DNA of 64,000 bases from Breznakibacter xylanolyticus (GTDB taxonomy: Bacteria > Bacteroidota > Bacteroidia > Bacteroidales > Marinilabiliaceae), in NCBI RefSeq assembly GCF_003254275.1, contig NZ_QKZK01000018.1, forward strand, positions 1 to 64,000. Direction: 5' to 3'. This document shows positions 26,342 through 35,259 of the stretch, piece after piece. The position numbers were made by a program, and so were the translations under genes. Position 1 is the first letter of the stretch. Every line of letters starts with the position of its first letter. The notes under the pieces are model-generated. The model was given only the letters and a program-made list of their open reading frames with translations, was not told where the DNA came from and did no database searches.

Positions 26342-26848
26342 ATGAGAAAGAGTGTGATGGTGTGGCTATTAGCCTTTTTATTGGCGCCGGCAGTCCATGC
26401 GCAACAGGACATGTTCAAGGCGCTGTTTTTGTACAATTTTACCAAGAACATTGAGTGGCCGCCTGCCTACCAGCAAGGCGAATTTGTCATTTCTGTGTTG
26501 GGAAATGATGGCATCAGCGATGAGTTATCCAAGCTGATGGCCAACAAAAAAATCAACAACCAGGAAATCAAAATCACGCAGCTCACCAACCTGTCGGCGG
26601 CGCCCAAGGCACACATTGTGTTTGTCTCCCCCTCAAAAAGCGGTAGTTTGGCCGCGGTCATGAGCTACTACAAGGGCAAACCGACCCTGATTGTGGCGCA
26701 AAAAGAGAATGGCTGCCGCGATGGTGCAGGCATCAACTTCGTGGTGGTAGACGGTAAAATCAAATACGAGATTTGCCCCCGTCACAATCAGACTCAAGGC
26801 CTGCTCGTGAATCAGAAACTAATGTCCTTAGGAATTGTCACAGAATAA
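26342..26848 (+). CDS. YfiR family (DUF4154) periplasmic protein
   Basis: 168 residues with a signal peptide (about 1-20, A-V-H-A-Q). The family signature K-A-L-F-L-Y-N-F-T-K-N-I-E-W-P (25-39) is clear. Internal I-S-V-L-G-N-D-G-I, A-H-I-V-F-V-S-P and a late Cys pair (about 121 and 146) also fit YfiR. In Pseudomonas, YfiR represses the diguanylate cyclase YfiN from the periplasm. In Bacteroidota, YfiR homologues commonly stand beside TonB-dependent receptors and sensor kinases, as here. The end is separated from the next gene's start by 25 bases, so the two form an operon. Confidence 0.9.
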   Translation: MRKSVMVWLLAFLLAPAVHAQQDMFKALFLYNFTKNIEWPPAYQQGEFVISVLGNDGISDELSKLMANKKINNQEIKITQLTNLSAAPKAHIVFVSPSKSGSLAAVMSYYKGKPTLIVAQKENGCRDGAGINFVVVDGKIKYEICPRHNQTQGLLVNQKLMSLGIVTE

Positions 26849-26873
26849 CCACACTCACGGAATGCAACAAACA

Positions 26874-29207
26874 ATGAAAAAACTAATTATATCATGCCTG
26901 ATTCTTGTGATGGGAATCAGCCAGCTCACCGCACAGGAAAAAACATCACTCAATGTCAACACCATGACGCGCAACGATGTCATGAATCTGACCATCGACG
27001 ACCTATCGTCGCTGCCCATCGAAGATCTGATGAAGGTGATTGAAATTGCAGGCGTGTCGTCAGCCGACGAACTGTATGCGATGCTGAACAAGAACCTCTC
27101 ATCGGCATCTAAAAAAACCGAGAGCCAACTGGAATCACCTCTCTCAACCACAGTAATTTCGCACCAGGAACTCATTGCCTCGGGCGCCACCTGCATCGAA
27201 GAAGCGTTGCGCATGGTACCCGGTGTCATTGTGCGCCAAAAAACCAACGGTAACTTCGATGTGCACCTGCGTGGCAACGACAACCTACCCACCAATAACA
27301 TGCTTATCTACTCCGAAAACACCAAAACACTGGTGATGGTCAATGGTCGCCCCGTGTTTAACTACGCCTTTGGTGGCATCATGTGGGAAACCCTCCCGGT
27401 GAACTTCGACGAGATTGACCGCATTGAAGTGGTGCGTGGCCCGGCCAGCGCCCTTTATGGCCCCAATGCCGTGAGCGGAGCCATCAACATCATCACCAAA
27501 TCAACCCAAAACGCCACCAACCTGGTTAACGGCAACTTTCAGGGCGGAACCCGACTGATGAACGGAAGCCTGGGCCTGCAAAAAGCCATCAACAACAAGA
27601 TGAGCTTTGGCATCAACGGAAACTTTGAGAAACGCACAAGGGATGATGAGAAAATTTATTTGTTCCCAACATCAATCGGGGATCAAATCTTTGAAGGTGG
27701 ATACTTCACTACTGACGAATATGACAAAGTGCAAATAGGCCAAACAGGCATCAACCTAAAAGATAAAAACGATAAAATCACCGACCTGTTTGAGGACATC
27801 AACATTGCCCGTCGCACAGCCGGGGTAAACGGCCAGTTTGAATACGCACCCACGGCCAACACCAACATCAACTTCACCACGGGTTTTCAGGATTCGTATG
27901 CCAACACCTCCACCATGGGTGACCCGGCCACGTCGATGGGCGGACGAAAATCGACCACCGGCTATGCCGACATCACGGCTCAGCTGCATCACCTGATGCT
28001 GAAAGCCAACGGAACCATGGGAAAACAGGATTTTGCCACCGGCGATGAAGGCTTCCAGGTGGATATGCAACAAATGAACCTGACGGCCGAGTATGACTGG
28101 CAATACAAAAGCCTTACCGTACGTCCCGGCATCAACTACCAATACGTAAGCTACAACGATGAAGATTACCTCACCACCCTGGGAACCGGTTACTTCAATG
28201 GCAAAAAGGAGATGAATACCCTGGCCGGAAGCGTGCGTTTTGATTACGTCATGTTCGACCGTTTGCGACTGATTGCCGCCCTGCGTGCCGAAAAATACGA
28301 CAAACCCGACAAATGGACCGGCTCATGGCAGTTCGTAGGTTCCTACTCATTAACCGGGAATCAGACTGTGCGTGCCGTGTACTCACGTGCCAACCAATCG
28401 GCGTTTATGATTAACACCGAATCGAATTACCTTTGGGAGATCACCAACCGACCCTTCCCCGACAAAATTTTGTTCGGAGGCAACGACAGCTACAATTTGA
28501 TGCAGATGGACATGTTTGAAATCGGCTACCGTGTGAAACCCTCCAAAACGGTGATGATTGATGTAGAAGGTTATTACAACATCAGCAAGAACTTTGGAGC
28601 ATTGATGCCTCAACAAACCTCCATTGTAAACCTGGGAAGTACAGACTCACCGATTATCATCCCTTACTATGTGGCCATCAACTACCGCAACTTCGACCTT
28701 GAAGCAACACAGTTGGGCGCCTCGGTGAACGTCAACTGGATTGTCTCTCCTAAATTGATGGTTAAAGGCCACATCAACTGGCAAGAAACAAAACTTGACA
28801 ACTATCTGGCTGTAAGTCGTGATTACGTTATTGGTTATCAAACGATGGCTGCAGCAATGTCAAATTCCGGATCATCAGACGCCTACCCCACCGAGCTTCA
28901 AAACAACGTGACCTACAAATACACCCCGGCCATCTACGGCAACCTGGGCATCGACTATCGCCCGTGCGAAAAGGTTCAACTGTATGCCGATGCCAACTAC
29001 ATCGACAAGCAGACCTTTGCCAATCAATACGGCACGGTTGAATTGGATGCGAAAGTACTGGTGAACCTCAAGGCCACCTACAAGTTCAACAACCATGTGT
29101 CGGTGTTTGCCAACGGACGCAACCTGCTCAACAACACCGACCGCGAATTTGGTTACATGGATCAGATCGGAGCCATGTACCTGGGGGGTCTGAACGTGAA
29201 GTTTTAA
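26874..29207 (+). CDS. TonB-dependent outer-membrane receptor
   Basis: 777 residues from the ATG at 26874; an upstream in-frame ATG at 26835 would overlap the YfiR gene and precede the signal peptide. The signal peptide ends L-T-A-Q. A linker of about 80 residues leads to the plug domain, with P-L-S-T-T-V-I-S and V-P-G-V-I-V-R, and with V-V-R-G-P-A-S-A-L-Y-G-P and G-A-I-N-I-I-T-K at its end. A 22-strand barrel follows, ending in aromatic Phe (L-N-V-K-F). No carboxypeptidase-like N-terminal domain is present, so it is not a SusC-type receptor, and no SusD gene follows. The substrate is unknown. It is co-transcribed with the YfiR-like gene. Confidence 0.93.
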   Translation: MKKLIISCLILVMGISQLTAQEKTSLNVNTMTRNDVMNLTIDDLSSLPIEDLMKVIEIAGVSSADELYAMLNKNLSSASKKTESQLESPLSTTVISHQELIASGATCIEEALRMVPGVIVRQKTNGNFDVHLRGNDNLPTNNMLIYSENTKTLVMVNGRPVFNYAFGGIMWETLPVNFDEIDRIEVVRGPASALYGPNAVSGAINIITKSTQNATNLVNGNFQGGTRLMNGSLGLQKAINNKMSFGINGNFEKRTRDDEKIYLFPTSIGDQIFEGGYFTTDEYDKVQIGQTGINLKDKNDKITDLFEDINIARRTAGVNGQFEYAPTANTNINFTTGFQDSYANTSTMGDPATSMGGRKSTTGYADITAQLHHLMLKANGTMGKQDFATGDEGFQVDMQQMNLTAEYDWQYKSLTVRPGINYQYVSYNDEDYLTTLGTGYFNGKKEMNTLAGSVRFDYVMFDRLRLIAALRAEKYDKPDKWTGSWQFVGSYSLTGNQTVRAVYSRANQSAFMINTESNYLWEITNRPFPDKILFGGNDSYNLMQMDMFEIGYRVKPSKTVMIDVEGYYNISKNFGALMPQQTSIVNLGSTDSPIIIPYYVAINYRNFDLEATQLGASVNVNWIVSPKLMVKGHINWQETKLDNYLAVSRDYVIGYQTMAAAMSNSGSSDAYPTELQNNVTYKYTPAIYGNLGIDYRPCEKVQLYADANYIDKQTFANQYGTVELDAKVLVNLKATYKFNNHVSVFANGRNLLNNTDREFGYMDQIGAMYLGGLNVKF

Positions 29208-29357
29208 AAAACTTCTGAATGTTTTTAGAAATAAACGCAGAGGCGCGAAGGCGCTAAGATTTTCATGGCGCTGACGTTTAGAAGGGTGAATTCTCATCAT
29301 TCATTTATCTAAAACAGAAACTCATAAGCGTTTAGTCACAACCTCAGCCATCAACAC
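29208..29357. other. Spacer after the TonB receptor gene with a degenerate repeat
   Basis: No gene. It contains aaacgcagaggcgcgaaggc (29233-29252), one of several copies of a repeat family also seen at 31707-31732, 34985-35190 and 38917-38945. Confidence 0.5.
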
Positions 29358-29395
29358 AAAGCCGGATTCCTCTCACGACGAATCCGGCTTTTATT
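29358..29395 (+). terminator. Terminator of the TonB-receptor operon
   Basis: A perfect 12-base stem, aaagccggattc (29358-29369) and gaatccggcttt (29380-29391), with an 11-base loop, is followed by a T-rich run. It lies 150 bases past the receptor stop codon. The remaining 29396-29578 holds a cactct-type tract and a twofold gggcggggcttcct motif but no gene. Confidence 0.8.
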
Positions 29396-29578
29396 TTGAA
29401 TCCCCACATCCTCTCAAAGGAAACCTTGGATTGATTTCGTCCTATTTTCAGATGATGCCTCTGCACTTTCGCACTCTTGCACTCTTGCACTTTCCCCCAA
29501 TAATCCCTGCTCTTTTCCCACTCCTCCCCCTTGGGGAGGACGGGTGGGGCTTCCTCTGAGAAGTCCGGGCGGGGCTTC

Positions 29579-30964
29579 CTACGCCACCACCTTAATTTTC
29601 TTCCATTTTCCGCTTCTGAATCGCCAAATGAGTGCCACACAAAAGAGCAAAAAGATGATCACCAAAGCCAGCCATCCCATCAATGCCGACATATCGAGCA
29701 AATTGAACATCACATAAAGCACCGGCACAAACAACCAGTGCGCCGACACCGACAAAATCATGGTGAAATGCGTGTCGCCGGCACCGCGCAGTGCCCCCAC
29801 CAGAGCCACCATCACGGCTTCGGAAAGCACATAGAGCGAGGCCAGCCGAATCATGCCCACAGCTAAGGGAATGGACTGATCGAAAGTGGCGTCGGGGGTA
29901 TTGGGGCGAAACAGTTCGACCAACAGATTGGGGAAAAACACGAAAAAGACAAACACCACCATGGTAAATCCGATGCCAATGAAGATGGCAGAGATGGCCG
30001 ATCGCTGCGCCAACGCAGGCTGCCCGGCACCCATGTATCGTCCCACCAGACTGGTGACGGCAATTTCGATACCCAGCAACGGGATAAAGGTCACCAAATC
30101 CCAGTTGAACATGATGGTGCTGGCAGTGCCCACCACCATTCCACGACTGTGAAAAAGCATGATCATGGCCGAGAAAGCCATGAAATTGAGCAACATCTCA
30201 ACCCCGGCCGGTAAGCCGAACCATACCAGCTTGCGCATCACGCCCCAATCGAGACGCCACGAACGCCCCACGGCAAACACCGCACGGTTGTAGCGGCTCA
30301 GGTAGGCCATCAGGAAAATGACCACAGCCACAGCACTGCCACACAGAGTGGCAATGGCCGCCCCCTCAATGCCCATGGCCGGCAATCCAAACTTGCCAAA
30401 TATCAGCACGTAATCGAGCACCACATTCACCACCAATGCCCCCAGCGTGGCCACCATCACCACTTTGGTTCGCCCAATACCCGAAAAATAACAGCTCAGG
30501 CTGTTGCGCACCAGGCTGATGACGGCTCCATAAATCAGGATGTTGAAATAACTGATTTGATGCACAGCCTACTCGGCAGGGATCTCGCTCAAATGAATGA
30601 GCCACTTGCCCAATGGCTGTGCCAACATGATGAGCGGTGCGGCGACCAGCGATATGAGAATGGCCTGCGTGGTCACCACGGGCGACATGCGCTTTTGTTG
30701 CGCTCCCAGGTATTGCGCTACCAAAGCCGTGGAATATCCCGTGAGACCGATAAAAAAGAACATGAGCGTCTGCACCATCACCCCGCCACCCAAGGCCGCG
30801 TTCATTTGCGCCGAACTGAGTTGCGCCAGAAATAAGCGGTCGGTAAATATCATGATGCCATCGCTGGCCGTGGCCGCAATCATGGGCAATGCCAGGTGCA
30901 TCATCTCTCGTATGCCACCGGGGCCGGGAAAACGTGCTTTCAGTCGTTGTAATAAGGAAAACAT
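29579..30964 (-). pseudogene. MATE family multidrug/Na+ exporter interrupted by an in-frame TAG
   Basis: Read through a single TAG at 30569-30571, the frame gives about 461 residues, a normal MATE length with 12 membrane helices. The first 131 residues contain helices 1-3 (A-L-P-M-I-A-A-T-A-S-D and L-F-F-L-A-Q...), and the TAG falls after E-I-P-A-E. The frame continues without a shift as A-V-H-Q-I-S-Y-F-N-I-L, where intact relatives also continue. Such proteins exchange cations for toxic organic compounds at the inner membrane. Single-base change from CAG or GAG would explain the stop. A GTG at 30565 could start a truncated protein, but it would lack the first third. Sequencing error is the main alternative. 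Confidence 0.85.
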
Positions 30965-31236
30965 AAAACAGGTGTTAATTCAATGCCATTGAATGGGTAT
31001 GAATCGGGGGAAGAGAAGAAGATCGTTAGATTTTAGACAGACAGATGAGACTGTAGAGACTCAGAAAACAAATCTAAAAAATTGATCTCCTTTATATGAT
31101 CGACCTCCGTCATCTCATATCAACAAACAAAATGGTGAGTTATTTGAAGCACGAAAGTTAAGGATAAGATGCCCACGATGAGAGAATGCAATCTTTTTTA
31201 ACCTTCGGCATCATGATGGCAACCCGCTTTTCTTAT

Positions 31237-31244
31237 TAATTTTG
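31237..31244 (+). promoter_or_regulatory. -7-like box abutting a start codon
   Basis: TAATTTTG matches TAnnTTTG and ends four bases before the ATG at 31249. If used, transcription would begin at or within the first codons and give a leaderless mRNA. No good -33 element is visible, so the match may be chance. Confidence 0.35.
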
Positions 31245-31248
31245 CGCC

Positions 31249-31695
31249 ATGATTATTGTGATTGTCATTGGATTGATTGTGGCCGCCCTGGCGATAGCCT
31301 TTGTGGTCACCAAACTGCAAGGCCTTGCCGCAGGAAAAAAGAAGCTAACACCTCAAGGAACCGAAGCGACAGAACCCATAATCGCCGCTGCTGAAAACGA
31401 CAACCGCCCGGCCGACTGTTGCGGCGCTCACGAGGTATGCGAAAGCGACTCCCTGCTGAGCTCATCGGACAGCATCGAGTATTATAACGACGAGGAGCTG
31501 GATCGTTTCAGAGGCTATAAACCCGAACAATACAACGAGGCTGAAGTCGAGGAATTTCGCGAGGTGCTCTACACCCTCATGGAGCGCGAAGTGGCCAACT
31601 GGCTCAAAAGCCTGCAACTGCGCCAAATTAACCCGCCCATGGTGATTCGCGACGAAGCACTGATGATTGTGGCCGACCGGAGGTTCAATGCGTAA
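31249..31695 (+). CDS. Single-span membrane protein of unknown function
   Basis: 148 residues. One N-terminal membrane helix (3-22) is followed by a short basic segment and a soluble, acidic domain. There is a C-C-G-A-H-E-V-C cluster at about 62-69 that could bind a metal, and a conserved-looking C-terminal part with Y-T-L-M-E-R-E-V-A-N-W-L near 105-116. I do not recognise the family. It is followed, 97 bases later, by dusB on the same strand, and may share a transcript with it. Confidence 0.7.
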   Translation: MIIVIVIGLIVAALAIAFVVTKLQGLAAGKKKLTPQGTEATEPIIAAAENDNRPADCCGAHEVCESDSLLSSSDSIEYYNDEELDRFRGYKPEQYNEAEVEEFREVLYTLMEREVANWLKSLQLRQINPPMVIRDEALMIVADRRFNA

Positions 31696-31792
31696 TTGCT
31701 TTTTTTAAACGCTGAGATGCAGAGGCGCAGAGCTGTTGGTAAGCATCAATAACCGTTGACTTTAGCCAACGGACAACAAAAAATCCCATCCC

Positions 31793-32794
31793 GTGAAAAT
31801 AGGAACATTAGACCTTGGCCGGCACCCCCTGCTGCTGGCTCCCATGGAAGACGTCACCGACCTGTCGTTTCGTCGTCATTGCAAGAAATACGGTGCCGAC
31901 CTCATGTACACTGAGTTTGTGGCAGCCGATGCCCTGGTGCGCAACATCGACAAAACGTTGCGCAAGATGACCATCGACGCAGCCGAGCGTCCCGTGGGCA
32001 TCCAGATATACGGTCACGAGATTGAACCCATGGTGGAGGCGGCCAAAATTGCCCGCGAAGCCAACCCCGAACTCATTGACATCAATTACGGCTGCCCGGT
32101 GAAGAAAATTGCCCACCGTGGCGCCGGCGCCGGCATGCTGCGCGACATCCCCAAAATGATTAAGATGACCGAGGCCATTGTCAAGGCAGTGGACATTCCC
32201 GTGACGGCCAAAACAAGGCTGGGATGGGACGAGTCGTCGAAACAAATCGTAGAGGTGGCCGAACGCCTTCAGGACACCGGCATTGCCGCCCTTACCATCC
32301 ACGGTCGCACCCGTGCCCAGATGTACACCGGCGAGGCCGACTGGACCCTCATTGGTGAGGTGCGCAACAATCCCCGCATGACCATCCCCATCATTGGCAA
32401 CGGCGACGTGTTTTCGCCCCAGCGCGCCAAGGAGAACCTGGAGCGTTACGGTGTCGATGCCCTCATGATTGGCCGTCCCTCTATCGGGCGACCCTGGATT
32501 TTCAGGGAAATTAAGCACTACCTGCAAACGGGCGAGCTGTTGCCGCCACCCACCATCGAAGAACAGGTGGCCATGGTGAAACAGCAGTTGTGCGACTCGG
32601 TGGACTGGCTCGACGAACGGCGCGGCATCCTGCACATGCGCCGTCACCTGGCCGTCACCTTCAAGGGATTGCCCAACTTTCGTCCCTACAAAATCAAGCT
32701 GCTGCAAACCGAAAGCCTGCCCGACCTGCTCACCATTCTCGATCAGGTGAAACACGAGTTTGCCGGGCTTCACTCCTCCTTCGACGGGGAGTGA
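31793..32794 (+). CDS. dusB: tRNA-dihydrouridine synthase (DusB type)
   Basis: 333 residues, starting at GTG 31793, which gives the normal N-terminus K-I-G-T-L-D-L-G...L-L-A-P-M-E-D-V-T-D. FMN-dependent enzyme that reduces specific uridines in tRNA. Catalytic cysteine lies in I-N-Y-G-C-P-V-K-K-I (about 98-107); T-I-H-G-R-T-R-A-Q and G-N-G-D-V are the flavin-phosphate motifs, and M-I-G-R follows. High G+C coding like the surrounding core genes. Its stop codon lies 5 bases from the convergent HTH gene. Confidence 0.94.
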   Translation: MKIGTLDLGRHPLLLAPMEDVTDLSFRRHCKKYGADLMYTEFVAADALVRNIDKTLRKMTIDAAERPVGIQIYGHEIEPMVEAAKIAREANPELIDINYGCPVKKIAHRGAGAGMLRDIPKMIKMTEAIVKAVDIPVTAKTRLGWDESSKQIVEVAERLQDTGIAALTIHGRTRAQMYTGEADWTLIGEVRNNPRMTIPIIGNGDVFSPQRAKENLERYGVDALMIGRPSIGRPWIFREIKHYLQTGELLPPPTIEEQVAMVKQQLCDSVDWLDERRGILHMRRHLAVTFKGLPNFRPYKIKLLQTESLPDLLTILDQVKHEFAGLHSSFDGE

Positions 32795-32799
32795 CGATG

Positions 32800-33318
32800 T
32801 TACGTGATCTGCAACTGCAGTTTCTTACCCAGACCTGATTCCACAATACGCCTCAACGTTGACAATTCGATATCAGACTTATTGTTCTCGAATCGTGAAA
32901 TGTAAAACCGAGAGGTTCCGGCCTTTTGAGCCAGCTCATCTTGTGTCATCCCGGCTTTAATTCTTGCCCGACGTACCATGTCGCCGAATGTATCAACAAC
33001 CAAATCGGATGGTTCGCTGAGATGATATAAAACATCCGGCCCGATTTCATACGGGGTATCCACCTCATCCCCGGATTCATCGAGCAACCGGGTCGAAAGA
33101 TTTGGCCATGACAGGGTTTGGTTACGGAGCGTCACTTGCTGAAATACGGATACATCGAAAAGCTGATATTCAATATCATTGACATCAACACCCCATCGGG
33201 TCAATATCTGATTAAAATCCAACAAACGAGTTTCACCGTTATTGAACATGACGTAAACCCGGAGACCCTCCATCTGTTCAATTTTTAAAATCCTTGGCAG
33301 CTTCACATTTTTTCTCAT
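32800..33318 (-). CDS. DUF2442-HTH (Xre-type) fusion, antitoxin-like
   Basis: 172 residues in two parts. Residues 1-90 match DUF2442 (V-Y-V-M-F-N-N-G-E-T-R-L-L-D and a later S-W-P-N). Residues 105-170 are an Xre helix-turn-helix (R-R-A-R-I-K-A-G-M-T-Q-D-E-L-A-Q-K-A-G) with S-R-F-E-N-N. Such proteins accompany DUF4160 partners and are regarded as putative toxin-antitoxin modules. Its start overlaps the stop codon of the upstream DUF4160 frame by four bases (ATGA, 33315-33318), indicating one operon. Confidence 0.85.
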   Translation of the reverse strand: MRKNVKLPRILKIEQMEGLRVYVMFNNGETRLLDFNQILTRWGVDVNDIEYQLFDVSVFQQVTLRNQTLSWPNLSTRLLDESGDEVDTPYEIGPDVLYHLSEPSDLVVDTFGDMVRRARIKAGMTQDELAQKAGTSRFYISRFENNKSDIELSTLRRIVESGLGKKLQLQIT

Positions 33319-33548
33319 AACCGTGGATTTAAGCGTTTAAAGTTCTCTAAAAGTAATGTCTGATTTGCCCCTGCCCAATCCATCACCTTTTTTAATTGAG
33401 ATTTAGGGAGGTGACCGAGATAAACTTCGAGATCCTGAATGGTGATTAATGCCTCAAAACCTGCATAAACGGCATGAAAATGAGGTGGCGGATGCTCTCG
33501 GGAGTATAAATCAATCTTGATGGAATCGATGATTTTTACGGTCGCATT
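33315..33548 (-). CDS. DUF4160 protein, possibly frameshifted at its start
   Basis: An open frame of 77 codons that reads K-I-I-D-S-I-K-I-D-L-Y-S, then R-E-H-P-P-P-H-F-H-A-V-Y-A-G and L-G-H-L-P-K-S-Q-L-K-K-V. This is a clear DUF4160 protein (H-P-P-H-F-H motif). The frame has no ATG or GTG: it begins after TAA at 33549 with AAT-GCG-ACC-GTA. An ATG lies at 33547-33545 in the neighbouring frame, one base out of phase, and stops after three codons. A one-base deletion just after the start codon would explain this; use of a non-standard start is the alternative. It precedes the HTH partner with a four-base overlap, the classic order for this module. Function in the family is unproven. Confidence 0.75.
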   Translation of the reverse strand, partial: NATVKIIDSIKIDLYSREHPPPHFHAVYAGFEALITIQDLEVYLGHLPKSQLKKVMDWAGANQTLLLENFKRLNPRL

Positions 33549-33676
33549 TTATTTCAAAGTTACCAAATTAGACAACAGTGCGCCATAGCTAATGGTGGTT
33601 TTCTGTCGGTAAATCATCATCAACATGGAGTGGGAGTGATACTGGGTGCAACCACACACATTGCCACCCCAACCCC

Positions 33677-34918
33677 TTATTCTTCCTTCGATGCCGAATA
33701 ATACTTTTTCACAATCACCGTCACGGGATACCATGCGGCCAGCAGGCCGATGGTGGAAACGGTGGCAAACACCAGCCCCACATCGCGCAGCTTGAGTACC
33801 ACCGGGTAGGCATCGGTCACAAAGCTATCGCCTTGAAACTTGATGATGCCAAAGTGCTGCTGCACCGCAATAAGGGCACTGCCCAATGCCAGTCCGGCCA
33901 CAGCCCCCGACAGGGAAATGAACCACCCCTCGAGCAGAAACACCCGCGTCACCAGCCCCAGGCTGGCGCCCATGCTGCGCAGGGTGAAGATGCTCTCCTT
34001 TTTTTCGTAAATGAGCATCGACAGGGAGCCGATGACATTAAATGCAGCGATGACCATGATGAACGACAGGATGAGATAAGCCATGAGTTTCTCAATTTTC
34101 ATCATTTTGAAAAACGCTTCGTGCTGCTCCTCCTTGGTCTTGACCGTGAGCCCGACGCCTGCCACCTGCTGTAATTCACGTTGCACGCCCTCAACATCGT
34201 GCCCCGGGGTCACCCTCACAAAGAGCGACGACACGGTGAGCGAATCATAATCGAGCAGCCATCGTGCCTGACGGATGCTCGAGAGCAGGTACTGCGAGTC
34301 GTAATCGACCTGCTTGACGGCAAACACGCCACCCGCCATCACGTAGCCCGTCTTGAAGCCACTTTCGGGGTTCATCATGTTGATTTGCGCGTTGCGTCGC
34401 GGCATGTAGATGCTCACGGGCGACACAAAATTGGTGCTCACCGACAGTTGCTCGGCCAGCAGGTAACCCGGGATGCCCAACTCGGTGTGGGCATTCTCGA
34501 GGCGGAACGTCCCTTCATACATGATGCTGTCGATGGTGGTCACCCGGTTAAACTGATCGTCCACCCCCATGAGCATGCCGGGCACCTGCCGCTTGCCCGA
34601 CTTAAACAACGCCTGATCGATAAGTACCTGCGACACGGCCTCAACACCCGGCGTGGTGACCAGTTGTTGGTAGGGGATGCTGTCGAGGTGAAACACTTTG
34701 CCCTGGCGCGGGTCGATGCGCAAGTCGGGGTCGAAGGCGCCAAACAGGGAACCGATGAGCTGATGCAGCCCGTTGAACACCGACAAAACCCCCAGCAGCC
34801 CGATGGTGCCGGTCATCACCCCCACCACCGTGATGAGGGAAATGATGCTGATGATGTTTTGCGACTTGCGGGCAAAGAGGTAACGCAGGGCTATGCGGAC
34901 GGGCAGAGATCGGCTCAT
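33677..34918 (-). CDS. ABC transporter permease of the LolC/LolE-MacB (FtsX-like) family
   Basis: 413 residues, the normal size. Helix 1 (about 20-45, I-I-S-L-I-T-V-V-G-V-M-T-G) is followed by a periplasmic MacB-type domain (45-265). Three C-terminal helices follow at about 270-400 (F-I-M-V-I-A-A-F-N-V-I-G-S and others). These permeases extract lipoproteins from the inner membrane or act in envelope transport, with a separate ATPase that is not encoded nearby. In several Bacteroidota genomes such a gene adjoins rbfA; here rbfA lies 3.5 kb away on the same strand. Confidence 0.88.
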   Translation of the reverse strand: MSRSLPVRIALRYLFARKSQNIISIISLITVVGVMTGTIGLLGVLSVFNGLHQLIGSLFGAFDPDLRIDPRQGKVFHLDSIPYQQLVTTPGVEAVSQVLIDQALFKSGKRQVPGMLMGVDDQFNRVTTIDSIMYEGTFRLENAHTELGIPGYLLAEQLSVSTNFVSPVSIYMPRRNAQINMMNPESGFKTGYVMAGGVFAVKQVDYDSQYLLSSIRQARWLLDYDSLTVSSLFVRVTPGHDVEGVQRELQQVAGVGLTVKTKEEQHEAFFKMMKIEKLMAYLILSFIMVIAAFNVIGSLSMLIYEKKESIFTLRSMGASLGLVTRVFLLEGWFISLSGAVAGLALGSALIAVQQHFGIIKFQGDSFVTDAYPVVLKLRDVGLVFATVSTIGLLAAWYPVTVIVKKYYSASKEE

Positions 34919-34984
34919 GGTGATGGTTGATGATTATTTTTTAGATGACGGGCTTAAAGATACACTCTTTTGGGCTTCGGAGGT

Positions 34985-35190
34985 AAAGGTAACGCGGAGG
35001 GAATATTTAACGCTGAGGCAGAAGCGCGGAGTGGATATGGGTTTTAGAATTCTTTACCGCCAAGACGCTAAGGTGTCGCCAAGATCGCGAAGAAGAAACA
35101 TTGCGCCCTTTGCGTTCTTATCTTTGCGCCCTTTGCGGTTCATCACAACCTTAAAAAACTCAGCGCCTCTGAGCCTCTGCGTTTATACCC
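34985..35190. repeat. Degenerate repeat cluster (gcgcctctgcgttt family)
   Basis: This gene-free stretch holds several copies in both orientations: taacgctgaggcagaagcgc (35008-35027), gccaagacgctaagg and gccaagatcgcgaag (35059-35093), a doubled tttgcgcccttt, and gcgcctctgagcctctgcgt (35163-35182). Shorter copies occur at 29233-29252, 31707-31732 and 38917-38945. No coding potential is seen. Confidence 0.65.
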
Positions 35191-35259
35191 TCCCGCAAAG
35201 CACAGCCATGAACTTTTTCCCCATTTCGATGGTTAAACAGATAAATACAACCCTCGATC

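Noticed and set aside
31808-32773. 321-codon frame antisense to dusB
   Set aside because: It mirrors the dusB frame and is a product of high-G+C codon bias; dusB has all family motifs.
34181-34930. 249-codon frame antisense to the LolC/E-type permease gene
   Set aside because: Shadow of a biased coding sequence, His/Arg-rich with no signal or fold pattern.
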